Below, piece after piece: positions 16,153-24,740 of a DNA stretch of 32,483 bases (its first letter is position 1; each line of letters starts with the position of its first letter). This DNA is from Anaerolineales bacterium (lineage in GTDB: Bacteria; Chloroflexota; Anaerolineae; Anaerolineales; E44-bin32), in assembly GCA_022866145.1 (NCBI GenBank), contig JALHUE010000021.1, forward strand, positions 1 to 32,483, in the 5' to 3' direction. Below the pieces are notes generated by a model. The model saw nothing but the letters and a program-made list of their open reading frames with translations. It searched no databases and had not been told where the DNA came from. A program made the translations under genes and the position numbers.

Positions 16153-17370
16153 ATGTCCGACCAAGCTGACTCAAGCCTGCCCCGGGTCGGGTCGCTCACT
16201 GAGTTGCTGCAGCGAGCCTCCTCCAAGCGATTCCTGGAGGCGCCGCCAGCGGAGGACATCGGCCTCACCGACCACGTCGTTTATCCGTTCCTGGCCCTGA
16301 TCGGTCAGCGCGAGATGCGCCTGGCGTTGCTGCTGGGGCTGATCAATCCTAACGTCGGCGGCGTGCTCCTGGTCGGACCGCGGGGGACGGGAAAGACCAC
16401 TGCCGTGCGCAGTCTCACGGACCTGCTCCCCCCGGTTGCCCGCAGCCTGTGCCCCTACGGCTGCCTGCCCGAGGACGTGCTGGCCGGCGGAATCGATGCC
16501 ATCTGCCCTGACTGCGCCCGCCGCTATGCCCAGGGCGAATCCCTTGTCTACCAAGATCAGGTTCGCCTGATCGAACTCCCTCTCAACGCCCGGCTGGAGG
16601 ATGTCGTCGGCGGTCTGGATGAACGGGCGGCGGTCCACCAGCGTCTGCGCCTCAGTCGAGGCTTGCTCGCCCGGGCCGACCAGAACCTACTGTATGTGGA
16701 TGAGGTCAACCTGCTCGATGACGAAATCGTGGACGCGATCCTCGATGCCGCTGCCCAGGGCATCTACACCGTCCACCGCGGCCCGATGGCTGCCGTCTAC
16801 CGGGCGCGCTTCGTCCTGATCGGTTCCATGAACCCCGAAGAAGGCCGGCTCAGGCCGCAGATTCTGGATCGCTTCGGACTGCGTGTGGTCGTGCGCGGCC
16901 TCGAAGGGGCGGCCGATCGGATGGAAGCCTACCGACGGTCGGTCAGCTTCCGGGCCAGCCCGCGGCAGTTGGCGCACGAGTACGCCGACGAGACCCAGGC
17001 CGCGGCCGAGGAGATTGCCGAGGCGCGAGCCGCCCTGCCAGCTACCTCCATCTCGCCGGCCGCCGAGGCGCTGGGCCTGAGACTGATCAAGGAAATGGGG
17101 ATCGAATCCCTGCGGGCCGAGATCAGCCTCTTCGAAGCGGCACGGGCGCATGCCGTTGCCGACGGGCGAAGGCAGGCCGATGAACAGGACATCCGCGCCC
17201 TGGCCCCCATGGCGCTGCGTATGCGACGCTCGCAATTCATGGTCGACTACCTCGCCGAGCAGCAGAAGGAAGACGACGAACTGATCCGGCTCACCCGCCC
17301 ACCCCTACCCAGGCGCGGGGGCTCGTCCCGGACGAACTCGAGGCGGACGACACGCGGCACAGACCGCTGA
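16153..17370 (+). CDS. Magnesium-chelatase-subunit-I-like AAA+ ATPase with a four-cysteine insertion
   Basis: 405 aa. Walker A is GPRGTGKT (residues 75-82) and Walker B with its neighbours is NLLYVDEVNLLDDEIVDAIL (178-197), followed by GSMNPEEGRLRPQILDRFGL (224-243), the sensor and Arg-finger region typical of ChlI/BchI and related MoxR-type ATPases. Cys100, Cys104, Cys118 and Cys121 (CPYGCLPEDVL and ICPDCARR) form a putative zinc-binding insertion. The C-terminal helical lid runs to about residue 375, followed by an Arg/Ser-rich tail of 30 residues. Chelatase I works with a vWA D-subunit and an H-subunit; neither is in the window, so metal insertion into porphyrin is unproven. It may instead remodel a vWA protein. 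Confidence 0.85.
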   Translation: MSDQADSSLPRVGSLTELLQRASSKRFLEAPPAEDIGLTDHVVYPFLALIGQREMRLALLLGLINPNVGGVLLVGPRGTGKTTAVRSLTDLLPPVARSLCPYGCLPEDVLAGGIDAICPDCARRYAQGESLVYQDQVRLIELPLNARLEDVVGGLDERAAVHQRLRLSRGLLARADQNLLYVDEVNLLDDEIVDAILDAAAQGIYTVHRGPMAAVYRARFVLIGSMNPEEGRLRPQILDRFGLRVVVRGLEGAADRMEAYRRSVSFRASPRQLAHEYADETQAAAEEIAEARAALPATSISPAAEALGLRLIKEMGIESLRAEISLFEAARAHAVADGRRQADEQDIRALAPMALRMRRSQFMVDYLAEQQKEDDELIRLTRPPLPRRGGSSRTNSRRTTRGTDR

Positions 17371-17376
17371 GAATCA

Positions 17377-17403
17377 ATCGAGCCGGCTCATGGCCGGCTC
17401 GAT
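17377..17403. terminator. Bidirectional hairpin between convergent genes
   Basis: A perfect 11-bp stem (17377-17387 with 17393-17403) with a 5-nt loop TCATG. It lies between the AAA ATPase stop (17370) and the acpP stop (17419), the expected place for a shared terminator. U-tracts on either side are weak. Confidence 0.6.
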
Positions 17404-17418
17404 ACAGCCCAAATAGGC

Positions 17419-17661
17419 TCAGGCCTTCTTCATCTGCTGATCGATGTAGTCCACGGCCTCGCCGACAGTGGTAATCTTCTGAGCGTCCTCATCCGAAATC
17501 TCGCCGCCGAACTTCTCCTCAAAGGCCATAATCAGCTCGACCAAATCGAGCGAGTCCGCCTCGAGCTCTTCACGGAATCGAGCCTCCCGTACGACCTTTG
17601 ACTCCTCGACACCCAGAAGATCCACGATGATCTTCTTGATATCCTCAAACGTCTCTTCCAT
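17419..17661 (-). CDS. acpP: Acyl carrier protein
   Basis: 80 aa, the usual length. It holds growing acyl chains on a phosphopantetheine arm during fatty-acid synthesis. The attachment motif is [12 protein letters not shown], with the modified Ser at residue 37. The four-helix pattern ([16 protein letters not shown], then [16 protein letters not shown] and [19 protein letters not shown]) is standard, and the protein is acidic. It has a clear promoter upstream and is monocistronic here. Fatty-acid synthesis genes are not adjacent. Confidence 0.97.
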   Translation of the reverse strand: MEETFEDIKKIIVDLLGVEESKVVREARFREELEADSLDLVELIMAFEEKFGGEISDEDAQKITTVGEAVDYIDQQMKKA

Positions 17662-17699
17662 GACCGCGCCTCCTCGCCTCGGGCCTGTCTTGTGGGCAC

Positions 17700-17728
17700 A
17701 TTGTATCCCGGGTGCGCCTCAGGGGCAA
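17700..17728 (-). promoter_or_regulatory. Promoter for acpP
   Basis: On the minus strand, TTGCCC (17728-17723), a 17-nt spacer and TACAAT (17705-17700). The -10 box is 39 nt upstream of the acpP ATG. The -35 matches 4 of 6 and the -10 matches 5 of 6. Confidence 0.7.
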
Positions 17729-17834
17729 GTTGACATGCCACCCCACAGGCTGGTAACATCTCTGCCCGCGTAACCAACACCGGCCCAAGGGGAAAGTTAC
17801 GGAAACCTCCCAGCGCAAGGCGGACCACATCCGA

Positions 17835-18818
17835 GTGAACCTGGAGGAGGATGTCCAGTCTGGACAGGCCACCGGGCTCGCCGGGCTCCACTTCGAGCAC
17901 AACCCGCTGCCCGAGATCGACCTGGCGCAGGTCGACTGCACGCTGCACTTTCTGGGCAAGCCGCTGAAGACGCCGATTCTGATCTCCTCGATGACCGGCG
18001 GAACGGCCCAGGCCCGCCGGATCAACCGGACCCTGGCCGAGGCCGCTCAGCTGCATGGCGCCGCCCTCGGTATCGGCTCGCAGCGGGCCGCCCTCGAGGC
18101 CCCCGCCTTGGCCGACACCTTCCAGGTACGCGAGGTAGCTCCGGATATCCTGCTGCTGGCCAATCTCGGCGCCGTCCAGCTGAATTATGGCTATGACGCC
18201 GATCACTGCCGGCGGGCGGTCGAGATGATCGGCGCCGACGCCCTGGTCCTGCACCTGAATGCCCTCCACGAAGCGCTCCAGCCCGAAGGCAACACGCGAT
18301 TCTCTGGTCTGCTCAAGCGGATTGAGGCCGTCTGCCGCGCCCTCGAGGTCCCGGTGATTGGCAAGGAGGTCGGGTGGGGCATCTCCGCCGAGGCCGCCCG
18401 CCGTCTGGTGGAGGCCGGCGTGGCAGCCATCGACGTCGCCGGCGCCGGGGGGACATCCTGGTCGCAGGTCGAGATGCACCGAGCCCAAACCGAGCACCAG
18501 CGCCGCCTGGCCGCCGCCTTCCGGGACTGGGGCCTGCCGACGGCAGACGCGGTTCGCCAGGTGCGGGCAGCCCTGCCCGCCATCCCCTTGATCGCCTCGG
18601 GCGGGCTCGGCGACGGCCTGGATATCGCCAAGTGCCTGGCGCTCGGGGCCGACCTGGGTGGGATGGCCGGCCCGTTTCTGCGCAGTGCGGCTGAATCCGT
18701 TGAAGCCGTTTCGGATGCCCTGATGCTGGCTACGGCCGAAGTGCGGACCGCGATGTTTGCCACTGGATCCAGGACGCTCTCCGATCTGCGGCGGGCCCGC
18801 CTGGCGGCTCGCCCTTGA
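17835..18818 (+). CDS. fni: Type 2 isopentenyl-diphosphate delta-isomerase (FMN-dependent)
   Basis: The enzyme isomerises IPP and DMAPP using FMN and NAD(P)H. The TIM-barrel motifs are [38 protein letters not shown] (Mg/substrate loop), [22 protein letters not shown] and the FMN phosphate site [19 protein letters not shown]. The first canonical start, GTG 17835, gives 327 aa. However, in-frame codons upstream to about 17796 encode [13 protein letters not shown], including the conserved RKxDHI that contacts substrate and cofactor in known enzymes. No ATG, GTG or TTG lies between the in-frame TAA at 17754-17756 and 17835. Translation probably starts upstream at a non-standard codon (GTT 17796 or ACG 17799) behind AAGGGG, or the base is misread. 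It overlaps the prenyl synthase by 4 nt. Confidence 0.9.
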   Translation: MNLEEDVQSGQATGLAGLHFEHNPLPEIDLAQVDCTLHFLGKPLKTPILISSMTGGTAQARRINRTLAEAAQLHGAALGIGSQRAALEAPALADTFQVREVAPDILLLANLGAVQLNYGYDADHCRRAVEMIGADALVLHLNALHEALQPEGNTRFSGLLKRIEAVCRALEVPVIGKEVGWGISAEAARRLVEAGVAAIDVAGAGGTSWSQVEMHRAQTEHQRRLAAAFRDWGLPTADAVRQVRAALPAIPLIASGGLGDGLDIAKCLALGADLGGMAGPFLRSAAESVEAVSDALMLATAEVRTAMFATGSRTLSDLRRARLAARP

Positions 18819-19828
18819 ACACCAGCGGAACCCTGACTCTACACATGCTGCCGGCGATTGAGGCCGAGTTGCAGCTGGCGCTGGATCGCTTCCCCACCCC
18901 CTGGTACCACGAACTGGCTGAGATGATCGCCTACCATCTGGGGTGGGACGGCGAGGACCAGGCGGCGCGCGGCAAGAGGGTGCGCCCACTCCTGACGCTG
19001 CTGGCCTGCGCCGCGGCCGGCGGAGACTGGCAGCGGGCAGTCCCGGCCGCGGCAGCCGTCGAACTGATCCACAACTTCTCGTTGGTGCATGACGACATCC
19101 AGGACCAGAGTGCCACGCGGCGCGGTCGGCAAACCGTGTGGAAACGGTGGGGGATCGCCCAGGCGATCAATACCGGCGACGCCTTGTTCGTGGCAGCCCA
19201 CCAGGCCGCCTCGCGCCTGTCGACGCGATCGGTCGAGCCCGAGACTGTGCTGGCTGTGCATCAGCGCCTCGACCAGGCCTGCCTGCGGTTGACTCACGGC
19301 CAGCATCTCGACCTGGCCTTCGAACAGGCCCAGGTCGTCACCCAGGAAGCCTACCTCGAGATGATTGCCGGCAAGACAGCGGCTCTGATCGAAGCCGCCG
19401 CCGCCGCCGGCGCCCTGGTCGCCGACGCGGCGGACACGCGGGTGAACCGGTATGCGGAGTTTGGGCTGCATCTGGGATTGGCGTTCCAGATCCTCGACGA
19501 TATCCTGGGCATCTGGGGCGAGCCGTCGGTCACCGGTAAGCCTGCCGGCGACGACCTGATTCGGCGCAAGAAAACGTTGCCGGTGCTGATGGGATTGCGC
19601 GCCTCCCCCGGCTTCGCAGGGCTATGGGCCCAAGCCGACACCGCAGCCGGAGGGCTGGAGCGCATGCGGCATGAGCTGCAGGCGGCCGGGGTCCTGGAGG
19701 ACAGCCGCAAGGCCGCGGAGAGTCATACGCTGCAGGCGTTGACCGCCCTCGAGGCTGCACAACCGGCGCCGCCAGCCGGCGCCGAACTCCGCTCCCTGGC
19801 CGATTCTCTTCTCCAGCGCCGCCACTGA
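18815..19828 (+). CDS. Trans-prenyl diphosphate synthase (FPP/GGPP-type)
   Basis: 337 aa from TTG 18815, which overlaps the fni stop; ATG 18845 is an alternative. It condenses IPP with allylic diphosphates. The first Asp-rich motif is HDDIQD (D93, D94, D97) in [16 protein letters not shown] with [10 protein letters not shown] next. Phe at -5 from it and no inserted residues point to a short product such as [17 protein letters not shown] (IPP-binding region) precedes it. The second Asp-rich motif reads LDDILGIWG (D228, D229), where most family members have DDxxD; the last Asp is Gly. Paired with fni it gives the two steps from IPP to an allylic chain for quinones, carotenoids or bactoprenol-type lipids. 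Confidence 0.88.
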   Translation: MNTSGTLTLHMLPAIEAELQLALDRFPTPWYHELAEMIAYHLGWDGEDQAARGKRVRPLLTLLACAAAGGDWQRAVPAAAAVELIHNFSLVHDDIQDQSATRRGRQTVWKRWGIAQAINTGDALFVAAHQAASRLSTRSVEPETVLAVHQRLDQACLRLTHGQHLDLAFEQAQVVTQEAYLEMIAGKTAALIEAAAAAGALVADAADTRVNRYAEFGLHLGLAFQILDDILGIWGEPSVTGKPAGDDLIRRKKTLPVLMGLRASPGFAGLWAQADTAAGGLERMRHELQAAGVLEDSRKAAESHTLQALTALEAAQPAPPAGAELRSLADSLLQRRH

Positions 19829-19862
19829 TCTCAGGAATCCGTCCGGCGGCCCCACAGGCGCG

Positions 19863-19891
19863 TTGCGGGCAATCCCCGGCATGCTATAATC
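19863..19891 (+). promoter_or_regulatory. Promoter for the kinase-propeller gene
   Basis: An extended -10, TGCTATAAT (19882-19890), is preceded at 16 nt by TTGCGG (19863-19868). It lies 37 nt before ATG 19928. Its 16-nt core is identical to the one at 11808-11823. Confidence 0.65.
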
Positions 19892-19927
19892 CACCAGTTA
19901 ATCCTCCACCTCGGGTCTCAGGCAGGC

Positions 19928-21808
19928 ATGCGCCGAAACACGCGAGCACTGCAGAACCAGCAAGGGGAGACGGGGCAGCTGGGCCAACTCCAGCCCGGCG
20001 TCACCCTCCAGGATCGATACCTGATCCTGGGGATTCTTGGTGCGGGCGGGATGAGTTCGGTCTACAAGGGCCGCGACCTGCACTTCCCAAACGTCACCAA
20101 GCTGGCGGCCGTCAAAGAGATGATCAACCTGGCGGCCGACCCCACGATGTACGAGATGATCGTGCGCAATTTCGAGCGTGAAGCCGACTTGCTGGCGACG
20201 CTTTCCCATCCGGCCATCCCTCGCATCTATGACTATTTCTCCCAGGAGAGCTCCTCCTACCTGGTGATGGAGTTCATCGAAGGCCGGGACCTGGAAGCCC
20301 TGCTGCGGGAAACCGACACCTTCCTTCCGGCCGAAAAGATCGTCGGTTGGGCGGTCGAGCTCTGCGACGTGATGACCTACCTGCACAGCCACCAACCCCA
20401 GCCGGTTGTGTTTCGCGACATGAAGCCCTCCAACGTCATGATCGACCAGCACGGCCACATCCGGCTGATCGACTTCGGCATCGCTCGGGTCTTCCAGCCC
20501 GGCTTGAAGGGCACGATGATTGGCACGGAGGGCTACTCGCCACCGGAGCAATATCGGGGCGAAGCCTCGCCCGCCGGCGACATCTATGCCCTGGGCGCCA
20601 CCATGCACCACCTGCTGACTCGCCGCGATCCCCGGGCGGAGCCGCCGTTTTCCTTCAACGACCGCCCGATCCGAGAGATCAACCCCGAGGTGCCTCCCGA
20701 ACTCGAGCAGGTGGTGTACACCGCGCTGTCTTACGACCCGAAGGACCGCTTCCCGTCGGTCGACGCCATGCGCAGGGCGCTGGTCACTGCCGCCCGGCAG
20801 ACCGGCATCCTGATATCGCCCCAAGGGGCCCCAACCGTCCGGATTCACAGCGATGTCCAGGAGGTCTGGTCGTTCACCTGCGAGGATGAGCTGCGCGGCT
20901 CTCCCGTGGTCGATTCAGGCCAGCTGTACATCGGCTGCTACGACAACAACCTGTACTCGCTGGACGCCAAGTCGGGCGAGTTCCGCTGGAAGTACGCCAC
21001 CGAGGGCGGCATCCCGACCCGGCCGGCGGTTCACGACAACACGGTGTTCGTCGGCTCAGAGGACCAGCGGCTGTACGCCGTGACCGCCGACACCGGCAAG
21101 CTGGTGTGGACGTACTACGCCGAAGCCCCCATCCGCTCCTCCCCGGCGCTCTTCGAGGGTTTCATATTCTTCGGCTGCGACGACAGCCACCTGCATGTTG
21201 TCAATGCCTCCAATGGACGCCGCGCCTGGCGGGCCGAGGCCTCGGGCCCGGTGCGCTCCTCGCCACTGGTGGCGGACGAGCGGGTATACTTCGGCTGCGA
21301 GAGCGGGGACTTCTACTGCGTCGATTTCCGCGGTGATCTGAAGTGGCGCTTCAAGGCCAAACGCGCCATCACCTCCTCCCCGATCCTGGTCGAAGGCATG
21401 ATCTACTTCGGCTCGATGGATTGGACGTTGTATGCCCTGGAGTCGGAAGGCGGTTGGCAGGTGTGGCGCTTTCGCATGGGCAAGCCGACGATCTCCTCTC
21501 CGGCCTACGCCGAGGGCAAGCTGGTCATCGGGTGTGCCGACGGGAACATCTACGCCCTCGACGCCCGCAACAACCGCGAGATCTGGCGCTTCTCTACAGA
21601 GCACCAGGTCAACGGCTCTCCGATTGTGCACGAGGATTCAGTCTACTGCGGCTCCGTCGACGGCTCGATGTACTGCCTGGATCTGAGGTCCGGGCGCAAA
21701 CGCTGGTCATTCCCAACGAAAGGCCCGATCGTCGGGACCCCGGTCATCGTCAACAGCATCCTGTACTTTGGCTCAAACGATCACCGGGTGTATGCTCTGC
21801 TCACTTGA
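19928..21808 (+). CDS. Cytoplasmic Ser/Thr protein kinase fused to an eight-repeat PQQ-type beta-propeller
   Basis: 626 aa. Kinase domain residues of about 30-290: glycine loop ILGAGGMSSVYKG, Lys63 in AAVKEM, Glu84, catalytic loop FRDMKPSN (Asp164; the usual His is Phe), IDFGIAR (Asp182) and GTEGYSPPEQY. All catalytic Lys/Asp residues are present, so it is probably active. After a short linker, residues of about 312-626 hold eight PQQ/WD-like repeats of about 40 aa, each with an (S/T)-x-P turn and a strand ending like LYIGCYDNNLYSLDAKSGE. There is no membrane segment or signal peptide, so both parts should be cytoplasmic; in many bacterial kinases such propellers are extracellular. It has its own promoter and starts the signalling block. 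Confidence 0.9.
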   Translation: MRRNTRALQNQQGETGQLGQLQPGVTLQDRYLILGILGAGGMSSVYKGRDLHFPNVTKLAAVKEMINLAADPTMYEMIVRNFEREADLLATLSHPAIPRIYDYFSQESSSYLVMEFIEGRDLEALLRETDTFLPAEKIVGWAVELCDVMTYLHSHQPQPVVFRDMKPSNVMIDQHGHIRLIDFGIARVFQPGLKGTMIGTEGYSPPEQYRGEASPAGDIYALGATMHHLLTRRDPRAEPPFSFNDRPIREINPEVPPELEQVVYTALSYDPKDRFPSVDAMRRALVTAARQTGILISPQGAPTVRIHSDVQEVWSFTCEDELRGSPVVDSGQLYIGCYDNNLYSLDAKSGEFRWKYATEGGIPTRPAVHDNTVFVGSEDQRLYAVTADTGKLVWTYYAEAPIRSSPALFEGFIFFGCDDSHLHVVNASNGRRAWRAEASGPVRSSPLVADERVYFGCESGDFYCVDFRGDLKWRFKAKRAITSSPILVEGMIYFGSMDWTLYALESEGGWQVWRFRMGKPTISSPAYAEGKLVIGCADGNIYALDARNNREIWRFSTEHQVNGSPIVHEDSVYCGSVDGSMYCLDLRSGRKRWSFPTKGPIVGTPVIVNSILYFGSNDHRVYALLT

Positions 21809-21839
21809 GTAGCGACGATCCCACAGGACAGCGACGAGC

Positions 21840-22718
21840 ATGGATTTCCTCAAGAAGCTCTTCCCGAAGCCGAAGCCGGCGTCCATCGAAGGCGTCAAGA
21901 CCGCCCCCTTGGACCCCAGCATGGTCGAGGCTGCCGCCTCCCGCCAACCGCTCCACCTGGTGGTCGGCATCTCTCAGTCCGCCGGGATCGAGCGCGCCCA
22001 CAACGAAGACGCCGTAATGGCCGTGCAGGGGACACTGGGCGGTCAGGAGGCGCTGCAGACTTTCGGGGTCTTCCTGGTGGCCGATGGCATGGGCGGTCAC
22101 CGCTCGGGGGAGGTCGCTAGCGCCATATCGGCTCGGACCGTAACTGCCCGGCTGACGGACTCAGCCCTCTCCGCCCTGATCGATGGCAGCGACGCCTCCT
22201 CCGAACCCCTGCAGGACCTGGTGCGGGAGGCCCTCGAGGAGGCCAATCAACTGGTTGTGGAACGGGTGCCCGGAGGCGGGACGACGGTTACGGTCGCGGT
22301 TCTCCTCGGCCAGCAGGTCACACTGGGTCATGTCGGCGATAGCCGGGCTTATATGATCGAGCCTGCCAACACCCGGGTCCTTACGCGCGACCACTCCCTG
22401 GTCAAGCGGCTGGAAGAACTGGGCCAGCTCTCTCCCGAAGAGGCCGACACCCATCCCCAGCGCAATGTGCTCTACCGCGCCATCGGCCAGGGCGCCAACC
22501 TCGAAGTCGACGTGACCTCGCATCCCTTCCCGCCGGGCGGGCAGCTGTTGCTGTGCTCCGACGGCTTGTGGGGGGTGATCACCGACCAGGACATCGAGCG
22601 AATCGTTGTGCAGGCAGCCACCCCGCAGAGCGCTTGCGACCAGTTGGTGGCGGCAGCCAATGCTGCCGGTGGGCCGGATAACATTACCGCCGTCTTGGTC
22701 CGCCAGAACCGCAGCTGA
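21840..22718 (+). CDS. PP2C-family Ser/Thr protein phosphatase
   Basis: 292 aa. It removes phosphate from Ser/Thr with two metal ions. Metal motifs are ERAHNEDA (D57), LVADGMGGHRSGE (D82, G83), GTTVTVAVLL, TLGHVGDSRAYMI, LLLCSDGLWGVI and GGPDNITAVLV near the end. The first 35 residues (KKLFPKPKPASIEG...) are basic and unlike the family core, and there is no membrane segment. It sits 31 nt after the kinase, the usual pairing of a Ser/Thr kinase with its opposing phosphatase. Confidence 0.95.
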   Translation: MDFLKKLFPKPKPASIEGVKTAPLDPSMVEAAASRQPLHLVVGISQSAGIERAHNEDAVMAVQGTLGGQEALQTFGVFLVADGMGGHRSGEVASAISARTVTARLTDSALSALIDGSDASSEPLQDLVREALEEANQLVVERVPGGGTTVTVAVLLGQQVTLGHVGDSRAYMIEPANTRVLTRDHSLVKRLEELGQLSPEEADTHPQRNVLYRAIGQGANLEVDVTSHPFPPGGQLLLCSDGLWGVITDQDIERIVVQAATPQSACDQLVAAANAAGGPDNITAVLVRQNRS

Positions 22719-22738
22719 GGGAGGCCAAAGGAGTCGGC

Positions 22739-24220
22739 GTGGCAAGCGAGAAGGACCACTATTCCCTGCTGGGGGTGCCGCGCAACGCCACGCTGGAAGA
22801 GATCCGGCGAGCCTACCGCGAGGCCGCCCTACGCCTGCATCCCGACCGCCGCGATACCCACGGACAGACCCAGCTATTTGTCGAGACCAACCAGGCGTAT
22901 GAGCTCCTCAGCGATCCCGAGCGACGCGCCCCTTACGACAAGCAGTTGGCGGAGGCTGACCGCAAGCTGGCGGAGAGCGCCAGCTTCCGGGCTACCATCC
23001 AGCAAAGCCGCAAATCGTTGCTTCAGATGGATGAGCCCCAGGTCCACTATGTGCTGCTCGACGTCGGTCCGACCGAGGATCTCCCCGCCCTGCGACCGCC
23101 GATCAACCTAGGAATCGTGATTGACCAATCGACCTCGATGCGCGGCCCCCGGCTGGACCAGGTTCGATCCGCCACCCTGGCCATCCTCAAGGAGCTGCGG
23201 CCAGAAGACAGCGCAACCATTGTCAGCTTCAGCGATCGGGCGCAGGTTGTGATCACCCCCGATCAGGCTAGAGATACGGCCGTCGCTCGAGCGCGGCTGA
23301 GCCTGCTCCAAGCTGGCGGCGGGACCGAGATCGGCCAGGGTCTGGAGGCCGGCCTGGCGGAGGTTCAGAAGAACTTCGCCCGGGAAGGCGTCAACCACCT
23401 GATCCTGCTCACCGATGGCCGCACCTACGGCGACGAAGATCTGTGCCTGTCGCTCGCCGACCAGGCGTCACGCCAGGGAATCGGGATCAACGGCGTCGGC
23501 ATCGGCGCAGACTGGAGCGACCGGCTTCTCGATGACATGGCTACGCGCACCGGGGGCAGCGTGATGTTTCTTGACTCCCCCAAGGCCATCACCGGGCTGC
23601 TCCACGACATCTTCGAACGGCTGGGCAGCGTGGTCGCCAGCCGTGTGCGGCTGGAAGGCGCGGTTGCCCAGCAGGTCGACCTGCGGGCCGGCTTCAAGCT
23701 CTTGCCAGAGCCGATGCCGATGGGCGACAGCCTGCCCATGACCCTCGGCCACTTGCCCAAGAACAACCGGATCCGACTGCTGCTCGAGTTCGTCGTGCAC
23801 CCGATCGGCGAAGTCACCCAGCTAGTGCTGGCCTACCTCACCATCTCAGGCGACGTGCTTGGCCGCGGCGCCGAGGCCAGCGTCCTTCCCGTCCAGATCA
23901 CCTCCGCCGTTTCGCGCCAGCCCGACCCCGACCCGCCGCCGCTGGACATCACCGCTGCTTTGAACCAGATCGCCCTGTACCGGATGCAGGATCGCGCCCG
24001 GCACGAAGCCGAACTCGGACAAACCACCCGCGCCGCCCGCCGCCTGGAGAACCTGGCGACCCACCTGCTGGCTGCCGGCGAGCGCGACCTGGCCAAGGCG
24101 GCCCTCGGCGAAGCCGAGCGCCTGAACCACACCCGCCGCCTTTCGCTGGAGGGCGAAAAGGTCCTGAAGTACGGGACCCGAGCCCTGTTGCTGCTTCCGG
24201 CCAAGGCCGGCCAGTCATGA
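22739..24220 (+). CDS. DnaJ-domain / von Willebrand A-domain fusion protein
   Basis: 493 aa from GTG 22739, 5 nt after AAAGGAG. Residues of about 5-70 are a J domain: HYSLLGVPRNATLEEIRRAY, HPD at 34-36 and NQAYELLSDPERRAPYDKQL; the HPD tripeptide needed to stimulate Hsp70 ATPase is intact. A helical linker (71-120) leads to a vWA domain: LGIVIDQSTSMRG with MIDAS residues D129, S131 and S133, GGGTEIGQGLEAGL and ILLTDGRTYGDEDL. After the vWA come beta-rich segments and a C-terminal TPR-like helical region (AALNQIALYRMQDRARHEAE...LAKAALGEAERL). It could recruit DnaK to a vWA client in response to phosphorylation; this is inference. It overlaps the FHA gene by 4 nt. Confidence 0.9.
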   Translation: MASEKDHYSLLGVPRNATLEEIRRAYREAALRLHPDRRDTHGQTQLFVETNQAYELLSDPERRAPYDKQLAEADRKLAESASFRATIQQSRKSLLQMDEPQVHYVLLDVGPTEDLPALRPPINLGIVIDQSTSMRGPRLDQVRSATLAILKELRPEDSATIVSFSDRAQVVITPDQARDTAVARARLSLLQAGGGTEIGQGLEAGLAEVQKNFAREGVNHLILLTDGRTYGDEDLCLSLADQASRQGIGINGVGIGADWSDRLLDDMATRTGGSVMFLDSPKAITGLLHDIFERLGSVVASRVRLEGAVAQQVDLRAGFKLLPEPMPMGDSLPMTLGHLPKNNRIRLLLEFVVHPIGEVTQLVLAYLTISGDVLGRGAEASVLPVQITSAVSRQPDPDPPPLDITAALNQIALYRMQDRARHEAELGQTTRAARRLENLATHLLAAGERDLAKAALGEAERLNHTRRLSLEGEKVLKYGTRALLLLPAKAGQS

Positions 24221-24732
24221 TCGACTGCCCATCCTGCAAACACCAGGAATTCGTCGGCACCGTGTTCTGCAGTGAGTGCGGTAGCCGACTGGTGAGCGTC
24301 AACCCCGTGCCCACTCAGAACATCCCGCGGGAGCGAGTGGACCTGGAGGCCATGGCCACCAAGCCGGCAGCGCCCGAAGGCCCGGAGCTTGAAACGGGCG
24401 CCATCCTCGGCCTGCGGGTGCTGGCCACTGGCGACATCATCTCGCTCATCGGTCGGGACAACTACACCCTCGGCCGGTCGATGGAAGGCCAGGCGATCCT
24501 GCCCGATGTCGATCTACGCCACTACGATGCCTTCGACCAGGGCGTGTCGCGCATCCACTCCGAGATTCGCCTGCTACCCCAGGGCGTGCACGTCGTCGAC
24601 CTGGACAGCGCCAACGGCACACTGGTTGCCGGGAAGCGCATCGAGCCCCAGAAGCCGATGCCGGTGCGTCATGGAGACATCATTCAGGTGGGCGGGATGC
24701 GCCTGCAACTGATCTCACGCTTTCGAGGATAG
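24217..24732 (+). CDS. Zinc-ribbon plus FHA-domain protein
   Basis: 171 aa. An N-terminal zinc ribbon (CPSC at 4-7 and CSEC at 18-21; Cys4, 7, 18, 21) is followed by a flexible linker (22-62) and an FHA domain that binds phosphothreonine: YTLGRS (83-88), GVSRIHSEIRLL (S111, H114) and DLDSANGTLVAGKRI (N133, G134). The start ATG overlaps the DnaJ-vWA stop as ATGA, which suggests that the two act together. In this context the FHA domain is the likely reader of phosphothreonines written by the kinase two genes upstream. Length and domain order are unusual only in the N-terminal ribbon. Confidence 0.93.
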   Translation: MIDCPSCKHQEFVGTVFCSECGSRLVSVNPVPTQNIPRERVDLEAMATKPAAPEGPELETGAILGLRVLATGDIISLIGRDNYTLGRSMEGQAILPDVDLRHYDAFDQGVSRIHSEIRLLPQGVHVVDLDSANGTLVAGKRIEPQKPMPVRHGDIIQVGGMRLQLISRFRG

Positions 24733-24740
24733 GGAGCCCC

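Noticed and set aside
17532-18989. Minus-strand open frame of 485 codons
   Set aside because: It covers acpP and fni in the wrong frame; its product has no family features. High GC content removes stops.
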